From Croceimicrobium sp965656185 (GTDB lineage Bacteria > Bacteroidota > Bacteroidia > Flavobacteriales > Schleiferiaceae): a stretch of 64,000 nucleotides of DNA. Shown here piece after piece: positions 8,266-16,063 of this stretch. Under the pieces are notes generated by a model. It saw only the letters and a program-made list of their open reading frames with translations. It ran no database searches and had not been told where the DNA came from. The stretch is from NCBI GenBank assembly GCA_965656185.1, contig CBFHJH010000008.1, forward strand, positions 1 to 64,000, read 5' to 3'. Position 1 is the stretch's first letter, and the number at the start of each line of letters is the position of its first letter. The position numbers and the translations under genes were made by a program.

Positions 8266-8392
8266 CACGCCAACGGTTCGGCTAAGAAACGTAGGGCTTT
8301 CGGAGCGATTACTTGTCCACTGTAACTAAAGTTAGTTTAGTGCACGAACCATTCTGATAGCCTTGTCTGCCCTATGTTTTCTTAGCCATTGT
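8266..8392. repeat. attC-like imperfect palindrome forming the 5' exon of the introns
   Basis: Arms GGCTAAGAAACGTAGGGC (8280-8297) and GCCCTATGTTTTCTTAGCC (8369-8387) are complementary at all but one or two positions, with about 71 bases between them. Outside the arms lie CACGCCAAC on the left (8266-8274) and ATTGT|TGTGCC on the right once the introns are removed, so AAC and GTT are roughly symmetrical. The size and plan resemble integron attC sites, but the canonical 7-mers are not exact. The introns are inserted five bases after the right arm. Confidence 0.5.
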
Positions 8393-8902
8393 GTGTGCCC
8401 AGCATGGGCGAACACGTACTGCAAAGTACGGAAGTTCATAATTATATCCAGAGGGTTAAAGTCCCTTATGGGCCAGTTAAGCGAGCCCATTAGCAAGCTA
8501 CAAGGTCGCCGCGAGTAATCGCGGGACTGAAGGAAGTAGGACTGCAAAATTCGGTACTGAGGAACACGAACCGCATACTGAGGCTAACGATAGTGGGTGA
8601 GTGAGCACATCTTCACAAAGCCCTAGCGTAACAAACTATGGTTAGTAGATGCGGCAGGAATCGAAGGGAGGATATAGCCCTTACCTGGGGAGATCCTGAT
8701 TTTCTTTTTTTGTTTAAAGAGGATTAGGAAGTCAGCCGAGGTCATAGTACCAACAGAACCGAGCGGAGAAGGCGAATACCCTAACTCCAAGGTCTCACAG
8801 AAATTGGGAAGGACCGAACGTTACATCGCGTTTTGATTCGCACAGGAACACAGAGGGAAGCCTTGTTGTAGCCTATGCTTAAAGAAACAAGAACAGAAAA
8901 GA

Positions 8903-10174
8903 ATGATAGCTAAAGTATTAACAGCAAGTAACCTTACGAAGGCTCGAACAAAAGTTCTAGCTAACAAAGGCTCAGCAGGGATAGACGGCATGCAGACTAG
9001 AGAGCTAACGGAGTATCTTAAACTCCACCGCTCAGAAATCTGTAGCCAAGTACTTTCCCGTCGCTATAAACCACAAGCTATCAAAGGGGTAGAGATACCC
9101 AAATCTAAGGGTAAGACCCGCCTATTGGGTGTGCCCACCGTAGTAGACAGATGGTTACAGCAGGCGGTAAGCCAGCAGCTGGCCATTCACTTTGAGCTAG
9201 ACTTCGAGCCGGAGAGCTATGGTTTTCGGCCTAGGAAGAACTTACAGCAGGCAGTGTTGAAAAGTCAGCAGTACATCAACGATGGATATCAAGACATAGT
9301 AGATATAGACTTGCAGAGTTTTTTCGATGAAGTACAGCACTACAAACTACTACAGCTTATCTACCACAAGGTTAAATGTCCGACCACACTATGGTTAATC
9401 CGCAAATGGCTTAGAGCACCCATCTACAAGAAGGGTCGGCTTTACAAGCGCAGGAAGGGATTGCCACAGGGGAGCCCACTAAGCCCCTTGCTGTCTAATA
9501 TCCTATTAGACCGACTGGACAAATACCTAAAGCAAAGAGGGTTAAAGTTTATCCGCTACGCTGACGACTTTAGCATATACACAAAGTCTAAAGCGGAGGC
9601 TAGAAAGATAGGGAACCAAGTGTACCGCTTCTTAAAAGAGAAGCTAGACTTACCCATCAACAGAGCCAAGAGCGGCATACGTAGACCTAACAGCTTCAAG
9701 GTATTGGGCTACCGGTTTACGCCCGTCTATAAGAAGGGTGTAAAAGGACAATACCAACTAGTGGTAAGCAAAGAAGCTTGGCAGGCACTCAAGCGTAAGC
9801 TCAAATACGCTACCAAGAAAACGCTGCCCTTGTCACTACCAGAACGGTTACAACGGCTCAAGCTCATCTACCAAGGTTGGCTCAATAACTTTCGCTTAGG
9901 AAGCATACGGGCCAAGCTTAAGAAAGCAGATGAATGGCTTAGAAACCGACTGCGGTATTGTATTTGGCACGATTGGAAGAAACTTGAGCGCAAAAGAAAG
10001 AATCTAATACGTCTAGGAATCTCGCAAGGTCAAGCATACGCTTGGAGTAGAACAAGAATGGGCGGATGGGCAGTGGCTCAGAGTCCTATTATGCGTACTA
10101 CGATTACCGAGAGACGCCTGCGTAAAAGAGGCTATCAAAGTATGCTTGAGTACTACCAGAAAGTAAAGTTTTGA
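8903..10174 (+). CDS. ltrA: Group II intron reverse transcriptase/maturase, copy 1
   Basis: A 423-residue intron-encoded protein. RT domains run through residues about 20-270: DIDLQSFFD (catalytic Asp in RT3), GLPQGSPLSPLLSNI (RT4) and YADD at 219-222 (RT5). A GIIM-type maturase/X domain follows, about 300-410 (WLNNFR, WLRNRLRY, RMGGWAVAQSP). No HNH endonuclease domain follows, as in class C. It binds the unspliced intron, assists splicing and copies it at a new site by target-primed reverse transcription. The frame is intact, so activity is plausible. Confidence 0.95.
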   Translation: MIAKVLTASNLTKARTKVLANKGSAGIDGMQTRELTEYLKLHRSEICSQVLSRRYKPQAIKGVEIPKSKGKTRLLGVPTVVDRWLQQAVSQQLAIHFELDFEPESYGFRPRKNLQQAVLKSQQYINDGYQDIVDIDLQSFFDEVQHYKLLQLIYHKVKCPTTLWLIRKWLRAPIYKKGRLYKRRKGLPQGSPLSPLLSNILLDRLDKYLKQRGLKFIRYADDFSIYTKSKAEARKIGNQVYRFLKEKLDLPINRAKSGIRRPNSFKVLGYRFTPVYKKGVKGQYQLVVSKEAWQALKRKLKYATKKTLPLSLPERLQRLKLIYQGWLNNFRLGSIRAKLKKADEWLRNRLRYCIWHDWKKLERKRKNLIRLGISQGQAYAWSRTRMGGWAVAQSPIMRTTITERRLRKRGYQSMLEYYQKVKF

Positions 10175-10182
10175 TGTAACGA

Positions 10183-10261
10183 ACCGCCGTATACGAGACC
10201 CGTACGTACGGTGGTGTGAGAGGCGCACCTCAGTCCTGATTAGGGCTGAGGCCGTCTACTC
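10183..10261 (+). ncRNA. Domains V and VI of group II intron copy 1
   Basis: DV is 10183-10215 with a 9-bp lower stem and a short upper stem (TACG/CGTA) separated by a CG bulge. DVI is 10218-10261, with apical stem CCTCAG-x-CCT/AGG-x-CTGAGG and bulged A at 10258. This is the catalytic core and branch site. Confidence 0.8.
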
Positions 10262-10774
10262 GATGTGTGCCCAGCATGGGTGAACACGTACTGCAAAGTA
10301 CGGAAGTTCATAATTATATCCAGAGGGTTAAAGTCCCTTATGGGCCAGTTAAGCGAGCCCATTAGCAAGCTACAAGGTCGCCGCGAGTAATCGCGGGACT
10401 GAAGGAAGTAGGACTGCAAAATTCGGTACTGAGGAACACGAACCGCATACTGAGGCTAACGATAGTGGGTGAGTGAGCACATCTTCACAAAGCCCTAGCG
10501 TAACAAACTATGGTTAGTAGATGCGGCAGGAATCGAAGGGAGGATATAGCCCTTACCTGGGGAGATCCTGATTTTCTTTTTTTGTTTAAAGAGGATTAGG
10601 AAGTCAGCCGAGGTCATAGTACCAACAGAACCGAGCGGAGAAGGCGAATACCCTAACTCCAAGGTCTCACAGAAATTGGGAAGGACCGAACGTTACATCG
10701 CGTTTTGATTCGCACAGGAACACAGAGGGAAGCCTTGTTGTAGCCTATGCTTAAAGAAACAAGAACAGAAAAGA

Positions 10775-12046
10775 ATGATAGCTAAAGTATTAACAGCAAG
10801 TAACCTTACGAAGGCTCGAACAAAAGTTCTAGCTAACAAAGGCTCAGCAGGGATAGACGGCATGCAGACTAGAGAGCTAACGGAGTATCTTAAACTCCAC
10901 CGCTCAGAAATCTGTAGCCAAGTACTTTCCCGTCGCTATAAACCACAAGCTATCAAAGGGGTAGAGATACCCAAATCTAAGGGTAAGACCCGCCTATTGG
11001 GTGTGCCCACCGTAGTAGACAGATGGTTACAGCAGGCGGTAAGCCAGCAGCTGGCCATTCACTTTGAGCTAGACTTCGAGCCGGAGAGCTATGGTTTTCG
11101 GCCTAGGAAGAACTTACAGCAGGCAGTGTTGAAAAGTCAGCAGTACATCAACGATGGATATCAAGACATAGTAGATATAGACTTGCAGAGTTTTTTCGAT
11201 GAAGTACAGCACTACAAACTACTACAGCTTATCTACCACAAGGTTAAATGTCCGACCACACTATGGTTAATCCGCAAATGGCTTAGAGCACCCATCTACA
11301 AGAAGGGTCGGCTTTACAAGCGCAGGAAGGGATTGCCACAGGGGAGCCCACTAAGCCCCTTGCTGTCTAATATCCTATTAGACCGACTGGACAAATACCT
11401 AAAGCAAAGAGGGTTAAAGTTTATCCGCTACGCTGACGACTTTAGCATATACACAAAGTCTAAAGCGGAGGCTAGAAAGATAGGGAACCAAGTGTACCGC
11501 TTCTTAAAAGAGAAGCTAGACTTACCCATCAACAGAGCCAAGAGCGGCATACGTAGACCTAACAGCTTCAAGGTATTGGGCTACCGGTTTACGCCCGTCT
11601 ATAAGAAGGGTGTAAAAGGACAATACCAACTAGTGGTAAGCAAAGAAGCTTGGCAGGCACTCAAGCGTAAGCTCAAATACGCTACCAAGAAAACGCTGCC
11701 CTTGTCACTACCAGAACGGTTACAACGGCTCAAGCTCATCTACCAAGGTTGGCTCAATAACTTTCGCTTAGGAAGCATACGGGCCAAGCTTAAGAAAGCA
11801 GATGAATGGCTTAGAAACCGACTGCGGTATTGTATTTGGCACGATTGGAAGAAACTTGAGCGCAAAAGAAAGAATCTAATACGTCTAGGAATCTCGCAAG
11901 GTCAAGCATACGCTTGGAGTAGAACAAGAATGGGCGGATGGGCAGTGGCTCAGAGTCCTATTATGCGTACTACGATTACCGAGAGACGCCTGCGTAAAAG
12001 AGGCTATCAAAGTATGCTTGAGTACTACCAGAAAGTAAAGTTTTGA
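10775..12046 (+). CDS. ltrA: Group II intron reverse transcriptase/maturase, copy 2
   Basis: Identical in all 423 residues to the protein encoded 1872 bp upstream: the same RT motifs (GLPQGSPLSP, YADD) and maturase domain, and no endonuclease domain. The lack of any amino-acid change argues for recent duplication or gene conversion. Either protein could serve both intron RNAs in trans. Confidence 0.95.
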   Translation: MIAKVLTASNLTKARTKVLANKGSAGIDGMQTRELTEYLKLHRSEICSQVLSRRYKPQAIKGVEIPKSKGKTRLLGVPTVVDRWLQQAVSQQLAIHFELDFEPESYGFRPRKNLQQAVLKSQQYINDGYQDIVDIDLQSFFDEVQHYKLLQLIYHKVKCPTTLWLIRKWLRAPIYKKGRLYKRRKGLPQGSPLSPLLSNILLDRLDKYLKQRGLKFIRYADDFSIYTKSKAEARKIGNQVYRFLKEKLDLPINRAKSGIRRPNSFKVLGYRFTPVYKKGVKGQYQLVVSKEAWQALKRKLKYATKKTLPLSLPERLQRLKLIYQGWLNNFRLGSIRAKLKKADEWLRNRLRYCIWHDWKKLERKRKNLIRLGISQGQAYAWSRTRMGGWAVAQSPIMRTTITERRLRKRGYQSMLEYYQKVKF

Positions 12047-12054
12047 TGTAACGA

Positions 12055-12133
12055 ACCGCCGTATACGAGACCCGTACGTACGGTGGTGTGAGAGGCGCAC
12101 CTCAGTCCTGATTAGGGCTGAGGCCGTCTACTC
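12055..12133 (+). ncRNA. Domains V and VI of group II intron copy 2
   Basis: Same structure as in copy 1, displaced by 1872 bp: DV hairpin 12055-12087, DVI 12090-12133, bulged A at 12130. Confidence 0.8.
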
Positions 12134-12136
12134 GAT

Positions 12137-12582
12137 TGTGCCATGTGGTCCTAGTATTAAAGTTCCTTAGACAAGAAGAATGCTAGCTTGGAGGCGCACC
12201 TGAAGTTTGCGCCGCTTGCGCCGACAAAGCGGTATTGTGGATGAAATATCGGGAAGGATCTATAAAGCCAAGCCAGAGCTTTCGTTTAGGCCTGTTTTGT
12301 CCAATGAAGCACAGACCGTTTTAATTTTTTCTTTAGACAACGTTTTGGTTCTCCCTCTTTTAAAAAGCCTGGCTTGTCCGGGCCATTGAGCACAACTTGT
12401 TTATATGCATAATAAAATGCATGATCGCCACCCATCGTGTGTTGCATATGCCGAAAAAGGACTTGAGGATAATGAAACAGCATTTGTTCCGAAATTAGGA
12501 CTTGTGGGTCTAAAATCCTAATGAGAGAAACAAGTAAACCCCCGAATGCTTTCGGGTAGCTTTAGACAGCTCTAAAACAAAA
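12137..12582. other. Non-coding stretch between introns and tRNA terminator
   Basis: No convincing gene. The first bases (TGTGCC) complete the palindromic intron target. A 65-codon minus-strand frame (12286-12483) has no recognisable domain. CCCGAA/TTCGGG at about 12541-12556 could form a small hairpin. Probably intergenic or degenerate sequence at the edge of the accessory island. Confidence 0.4.
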
Positions 12583-12609
12583 AACCCAAGTCTGCACCGG
12601 ACTTGGGTT
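12583..12609. terminator. Bidirectional intrinsic terminator after tRNA-Ala
   Basis: A perfect 10-bp stem AACCCAAGTC/GACTTGGGTT with a 7-base loop, an A-run on the left and a T-run on the right. It lies 10 bases beyond the 3' end of the minus-strand tRNA. Confidence 0.8.
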
Positions 12610-12618
12610 TTTGTTATG

Positions 12619-12692
12619 TGGAGCATATCGGAGTCGAACCGATGACCTCTACACTGCCAGTGTAGCGCTCTAGCCAGCTGAGCTAATGCCCC
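12619..12692 (-). tRNA. tRNA-Ala (anticodon GGC)
   Basis: On the minus strand it reads GGGGCATTAGCTCAGCTGG and so on. The 7-bp acceptor stem is GGGGCAT/ATGCTCC with the G3:U70 wobble pair that identifies alanine tRNAs. The anticodon stem CTACA/TGTAG encloses loop CTGGCAG (anticodon GGC), and the T-arm is GGTTCGACTCC. The discriminator base is A and CCA is not encoded. Confidence 0.95.
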
Positions 12693-12738
12693 GATTTTGG
12701 GAGGGCAAATATAGCTTATTTTTCCATTTTTGAAATAG

Positions 12739-13839
12739 CTAGGATATTTTATTCACGATGTAGTCGAGATCTACGTTTTCCTCGATTAGGTCTATCGCAC
12801 GCTTGATCTTCCAGGGGGTATCGCGGTTGATCTTTACTTCGATGCGACTTACCTTTAAGACCACCCCATAGGTGTCTAATTCGGTTTGCACCAAAGGGGT
12901 TTCGTACTCGTCTATGATGTTGTCCGTTTCTTCGGAGATTTCCCCTTCGCCGCAAACGATAATGCCACTTAAGGGCCAACGCTCGATCTCGGCCTCCTCA
13001 TTAATTTCCATGATCCGCTGTATGGTAGCGTCTAGCCTCGCTTTATCTACCACCAGCAGTAAATTCTTCCTTTTCTCCAACTTGGAACGATCCAAGACCG
13101 TGCCGGCTAAAACGTCGGCTACCTTGTTCTTAGTAGATTGTGGATTGGCCAATAACTTGCCATTAATGGCCTTGGCCACGGTAGACATTACCGGGTAGGC
13201 CAAAGTACGGTCGTAAGGCACCATGCCTAAAAGCGGAATGCCCACGCTATCGAGGTATTTCTTTAAATAGGGTTTGATCTTGTCGATCTTATCTTCCCGC
13301 ACTTTATTGATAATGATCCCCATAATCGGAACCTGCTCTTCCCGAAAGAGGGAAATACACATATTGATCATGTCTATGGTAGAGCCTACGCCGCCTTCGG
13401 CAATGAAAATCACCTGGGCGTCGAGCATTTTGGCCACCCGCGCATTGCTCAGGTTTACCACCGAACCCACCCCGGGGTGACCGGTGCCTTCGTGAATGGT
13501 AAGTTCCTTCCGGCTTTCTAAAGCGGTTTTGGCCTTGAGGATCTTTTCTTCGTAGTTGAAATCCTCTGGGTGGTCGATAAAGTCGGTGGTAGCACCAGAA
13601 CCTAAAATTACCGGACTGTGAATTTCCGGATGCAAGTCGAATTGGATCAGGTCCGAAAAAAGAATGGTATCCTTATCCACCTTCAGGTCGTTAAGGTCCA
13701 CGAATTGCTGCCCCACCGGCTTGCAGTAGCCAATATCGATGCCCAGTCTTTGTAAACAGTAGGCCAAGCCCAAGGTAGAGGTGGTTTTACCTACGTGCTG
13801 GCGCGAAGCGGCCACATAAAGGGTTTGATACTTCTTCAT
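12739..13839 (-). CDS. BioD-like AAA_26 ATPase with DRTGG domain
   Basis: A 366-residue cytoplasmic protein. The N-terminal half is a dethiobiotin-synthetase-like P-loop domain with Walker A SRQHVGKTT at residues 12-20, IHEGTGHPGVGSVVNLSNARVA and VPIMGIIINKV. The central and C-terminal part resembles a DRTGG domain (about 225-340). The same two-domain array precedes the catalytic domain in long phosphotransacetylases, but no acetyltransferase domain is present here. Enzymatic function unknown; a nucleotide-sensing or regulatory role is inferred. It is transcribed divergently from the dGTPase gene, with a TAGCTTTG -7 motif 16 bp upstream of the ATG. Confidence 0.75.
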   Translation of the reverse strand: MKKYQTLYVAASRQHVGKTTSTLGLAYCLQRLGIDIGYCKPVGQQFVDLNDLKVDKDTILFSDLIQFDLHPEIHSPVILGSGATTDFIDHPEDFNYEEKILKAKTALESRKELTIHEGTGHPGVGSVVNLSNARVAKMLDAQVIFIAEGGVGSTIDMINMCISLFREEQVPIMGIIINKVREDKIDKIKPYLKKYLDSVGIPLLGMVPYDRTLAYPVMSTVAKAINGKLLANPQSTKNKVADVLAGTVLDRSKLEKRKNLLLVVDKARLDATIQRIMEINEEAEIERWPLSGIIVCGEGEISEETDNIIDEYETPLVQTELDTYGVVLKVSRIEVKINRDTPWKIKRAIDLIEENVDLDYIVNKIS

Positions 13840-13855
13840 TTCTTTTGGCTTTAGT

Positions 13856-13863
13856 CAAAGCTA
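13856..13863 (-). promoter_or_regulatory. Bacteroidota -7 promoter motif TAGCTTTG
   Basis: An exact match to TAnnTTTG on the minus strand, 16 bp upstream of the ATG of the AAA_26 gene. No clear -33 TTTG was found at the usual spacing. Confidence 0.4.
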
Positions 13864-13949
13864 AAAAGCTTTTTCTATCCTAGTTCTTCCGCTTTAGCCT
13901 TTTTCAAGAAATTTTGCTTGGCAGCAAATTAGGCCCGACCTTTAGCGGC

Positions 13950-15326
13950 ATGGAAATGAGCTGGGAAAATTGTTTTAGTGCCGAGCGTTATGGCGATGAT
14001 CGCCTGCCGGCGGATGCGCGTTCGGTCTACGAAAGAGACTACGACCGTATTATCTTTTCATCGGCCTTTCGCCGCCTGCAAAACAAGACCCAGGTATTTC
14101 CGCTTCCCGAAAGGGTTTTTGTGCACAACCGCCTTACCCATTCTTTAGAAGTAGCCAGTGTAGGCCGCTCGCTAGGGATGATCGTGGGCGAGGCCTTGGC
14201 GCAGTTGGAAACTCTAAAACACAATGAAAGCGCGCAAGACTTTTACCGCAACCAATTGAAGTCGGTCATCTCGGCCGCTTGCTTGGCGCACGACCTCGGT
14301 AATCCCGCTTTTGGGCATTCGGGTGAGGAAGCGATCTCTAAATACTTTTTAGACCGCCAACACGATAAGGGCTTTAGGGCCGCTTTTAGCGATGGCGAGT
14401 GGCAGGATCTGATCAATTTTGAAGGTAATGCTAATGCCCTGCGTTTGTTGAGCCGCCAGTTCAACGGCCGCTTAAAGGGAGGGCAGCAGGTTACCTATTC
14501 TACCTTGGCCAGCATCTTAAAATACCCCTGCGAGAGTTTGGGACGCGATAAGTCGAAGGGCAAACACCGCAGTAAGTATGGCTTTTTTCAGTCCGACAAG
14601 GCCGTGTTCGAGGCCTTGGTGCAAAAGCTTCCCCTCAAGAAAGAGAGCGATAGTCCCCTGGCTTATTTCCGTCACCCCTTCGTCTATTTGGTGGAAGCGG
14701 CCGATGATATCTGCTACAGCATTATCGATTATGAAGACGCCCATCGTTTGGGAATTCTCAGTTACAGCGAGGTGCGGGAAGACTTTATGGCCATCTTAGA
14801 GCAAGACCCTCAAACCGATATTTCCCGAGTACATCGTAATCTCGAAAACTTGAGGGAGGATAAGAATGAGTCGGTGGCTTATTTACGAGCCAAAGTGATC
14901 AATGTTTTGGTGCAGGCCTGCGCGCAAACTTTTATCGAACAACAAGAGCAATTCTTGGCCGCTCGTTTTCAGGGTTCCTTACTAGGCAGCTTGGATCATT
15001 TTCAAACTGCCTTATCGCGCATCGAGAAAAAGTCGATCGGCCGTATTTACAATCACGAATCGGTGATGAAGATCGAACTGGCCGGTTTTAAGATCATGAG
15101 TGGTTTGATCGAAGACTTTGTAGAAGCGGCCCTATTACCGCAGTCGGAGCGGCAAAAAAGACATCAGAAGATCCTGGCCTTGATTCCCTTTCAGTTTCAC
15201 TTTAAAGAGGGCGATTCGCCTTATGAGAAAGTGATGAGTATCTTGGATTTCGTGAGCGGTATGACCGATAATTACGCCCTAGAGCTCTACCGTAATTTAC
15301 GCGGAATATCGGTGCCCGGTATTTAG
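13950..15326 (+). CDS. dgt: Deoxyguanosinetriphosphate triphosphohydrolase (dGTPase)
   Basis: A 458-residue HD-superfamily enzyme that hydrolyses dGTP (and probably other dNTPs) to deoxynucleoside and triphosphate. Visible motifs are YERDYDRIIFSSAFRRLQNKTQVFPL, RLTHSLEV (metal His), AHDLGNPAFGHSGE (HD metal pair and catalytic His), and YLVEAADDICYSIIDYED. The frame is open back to a TTG at 13914, but the ATG at 13950, just before WENCFSAERY, is the natural start; a second ATG is at 13956. Its stop overlaps the stop of convergent batE. No neighbour suggests a special pathway. Confidence 0.92.
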   Translation: MEMSWENCFSAERYGDDRLPADARSVYERDYDRIIFSSAFRRLQNKTQVFPLPERVFVHNRLTHSLEVASVGRSLGMIVGEALAQLETLKHNESAQDFYRNQLKSVISAACLAHDLGNPAFGHSGEEAISKYFLDRQHDKGFRAAFSDGEWQDLINFEGNANALRLLSRQFNGRLKGGQQVTYSTLASILKYPCESLGRDKSKGKHRSKYGFFQSDKAVFEALVQKLPLKKESDSPLAYFRHPFVYLVEAADDICYSIIDYEDAHRLGILSYSEVREDFMAILEQDPQTDISRVHRNLENLREDKNESVAYLRAKVINVLVQACAQTFIEQQEQFLAARFQGSLLGSLDHFQTALSRIEKKSIGRIYNHESVMKIELAGFKIMSGLIEDFVEAALLPQSERQKRHQKILALIPFQFHFKEGDSPYEKVMSILDFVSGMTDNYALELYRNLRGISVPGI

Positions 15327-16063
15327 TACACCGCAGCCAGATCGCCTTGCGGCAGCCAACCGATCTTACCGTCGATCAAGCGGACCTTTACCCAACCTTC
15401 GTATTCTTCTACCTGCTCGGCTTTGGTACCGGCGTGCAAAATGAATAGATCTTCGGCACTCTCACCCGGACCACTCTTCACGTAAGCCGAATCGCTCATT
15501 ACGATAAGGGCCGGATGCTGCTCTAAATAAGCCTGGTGCTGAAAAGACATCCAATAGGAAAAGAGGCCTAAAGCTAAGGTGGCCAAGCCCAAGACGAAGC
15601 CCAGGCGCTTGCGGCTACTAAAGAAATAAATCAGGATACCCAGACTGGCCAAAAAGAGGAGAACCAAGGCTAAAATGGCCCATTGCAGGGGACTAAAGGC
15701 TTGCAAAACCCCCAAGCGGAAAGCCTTGAATAAATTAGGGGGAAGCTCTTCGAAGCGGTCTACCTTTTTCTGTTCCGCCAATTTTAGATTATGCTTTACT
15801 TCTTCGTCGCCAGGCTTGAGGTAAAGCGCTTTCTCGTAATTCAATATGGCCGGTGCCAAAGCCCCCAATTGGTAATGGGCATTCGCTAAATTGTAATAGA
15901 GCGCGGCACTTTCATAACCTTGCTCGGCAATGCTGTCGTAATAGCTGATCGCCAATTCGTATTCTTTGTCTTGATAGGCCTTATTACCAGCTTCAAAGAG
16001 TGCTGCTTGTCCGAAGGCAAGACTGGACAAGCTTAGCAAGAGGATGCTTAAGGAAATTCTCAT
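15323..16063 (-). CDS. batE: BatE: TPR and SH3-like membrane protein
   Basis: Last gene of the Bat operon. It has a signal peptide (RISLSILLLSLSSLAFGQ), TPR repeats at about residues 20-100 (ALYYNLANAHYQLGALAPAI), two membrane helices (about 125-170), and a C-terminal bacterial SH3 domain (VKSGPGESAEDLFILHAGTK, GWVKVRLIDGKIGWLP). The start at 16063 overlaps the batD stop as ATGA; a GTG one codon upstream is possible. By family it contributes to the Bat envelope complex, where TPR and SH3 modules probably bind proteins or peptidoglycan. Confidence 0.85.
   Translation of the reverse strand: MRISLSILLLSLSSLAFGQAALFEAGNKAYQDKEYELAISYYDSIAEQGYESAALYYNLANAHYQLGALAPAILNYEKALYLKPGDEEVKHNLKLAEQKKVDRFEELPPNLFKAFRLGVLQAFSPLQWAILALVLLFLASLGILIYFFSSRKRLGFVLGLATLALGLFSYWMSFQHQAYLEQHPALIVMSDSAYVKSGPGESAEDLFILHAGTKAEQVEEYEGWVKVRLIDGKIGWLPQGDLAAVY

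Larger units (their letters stand above)
8393..10264 (+). mobile_element. Group II intron, copy 1 (probable bacterial class C)
   Basis: Exact ends can be read. The 5' end GTGTGCCCAG matches the GUGYG consensus. Domain V is the hairpin 10183-10215 (ACCGCCGTA/TACGGTGGT), with the catalytic triad reading CGC. Domain VI is 10218-10261, with basal stem GAGAG/CT-A-CTC and a bulged branch-point A at 10258, seven bases from the 3' end, which is AT. The maturase lies in domain IV. The CGC triad, the lack of an endonuclease domain, and insertion after a palindrome at TTGT|T all point to class C. It is 1872 bp, with copy 2 directly attached. Confidence 0.9.
10265..12136 (+). mobile_element. Group II intron, copy 2, fused directly to copy 1
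   Basis: Begins GTGTGCCCAG at 10265, immediately after the last base of copy 1 (CTACTCGAT), and ends CTACTCGAT at 12136. It is the same length, 1872 bp. The only difference I found by eye is C at 8409 versus T at 10281, in the 5' terminal hairpin of domain I. The 5' flank is thus the 3' end of another intron rather than the TTGT exon, while the 3' flank (TGTGCCATG) is the exon. Confidence 0.9.

Noticed and set aside
8332..8547. 71-codon minus-strand frame ending WLRKHRADKAIRMVRALN
   Set aside because: It runs across the exon/intron boundary at 8393. After removal of the introns only a 22-codon frame preceded by a stop remains.
10013..10228. 71-codon minus-strand frames inside both introns (also 11885-12100)
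   Set aside because: They are antisense to the maturase and the DV/DVI region, which explain the sequence better.
12286..12483. 65-codon minus-strand frame after the introns
   Set aside because: No recognisable domain, in low-information sequence at the island edge; coding status cannot be supported.
12619..12692. tRNA-Ala as an island attachment site
   Set aside because: I could not find a copy of the tRNA 3' end on the far side of the island near 5.7 kb, and no integrase is present.
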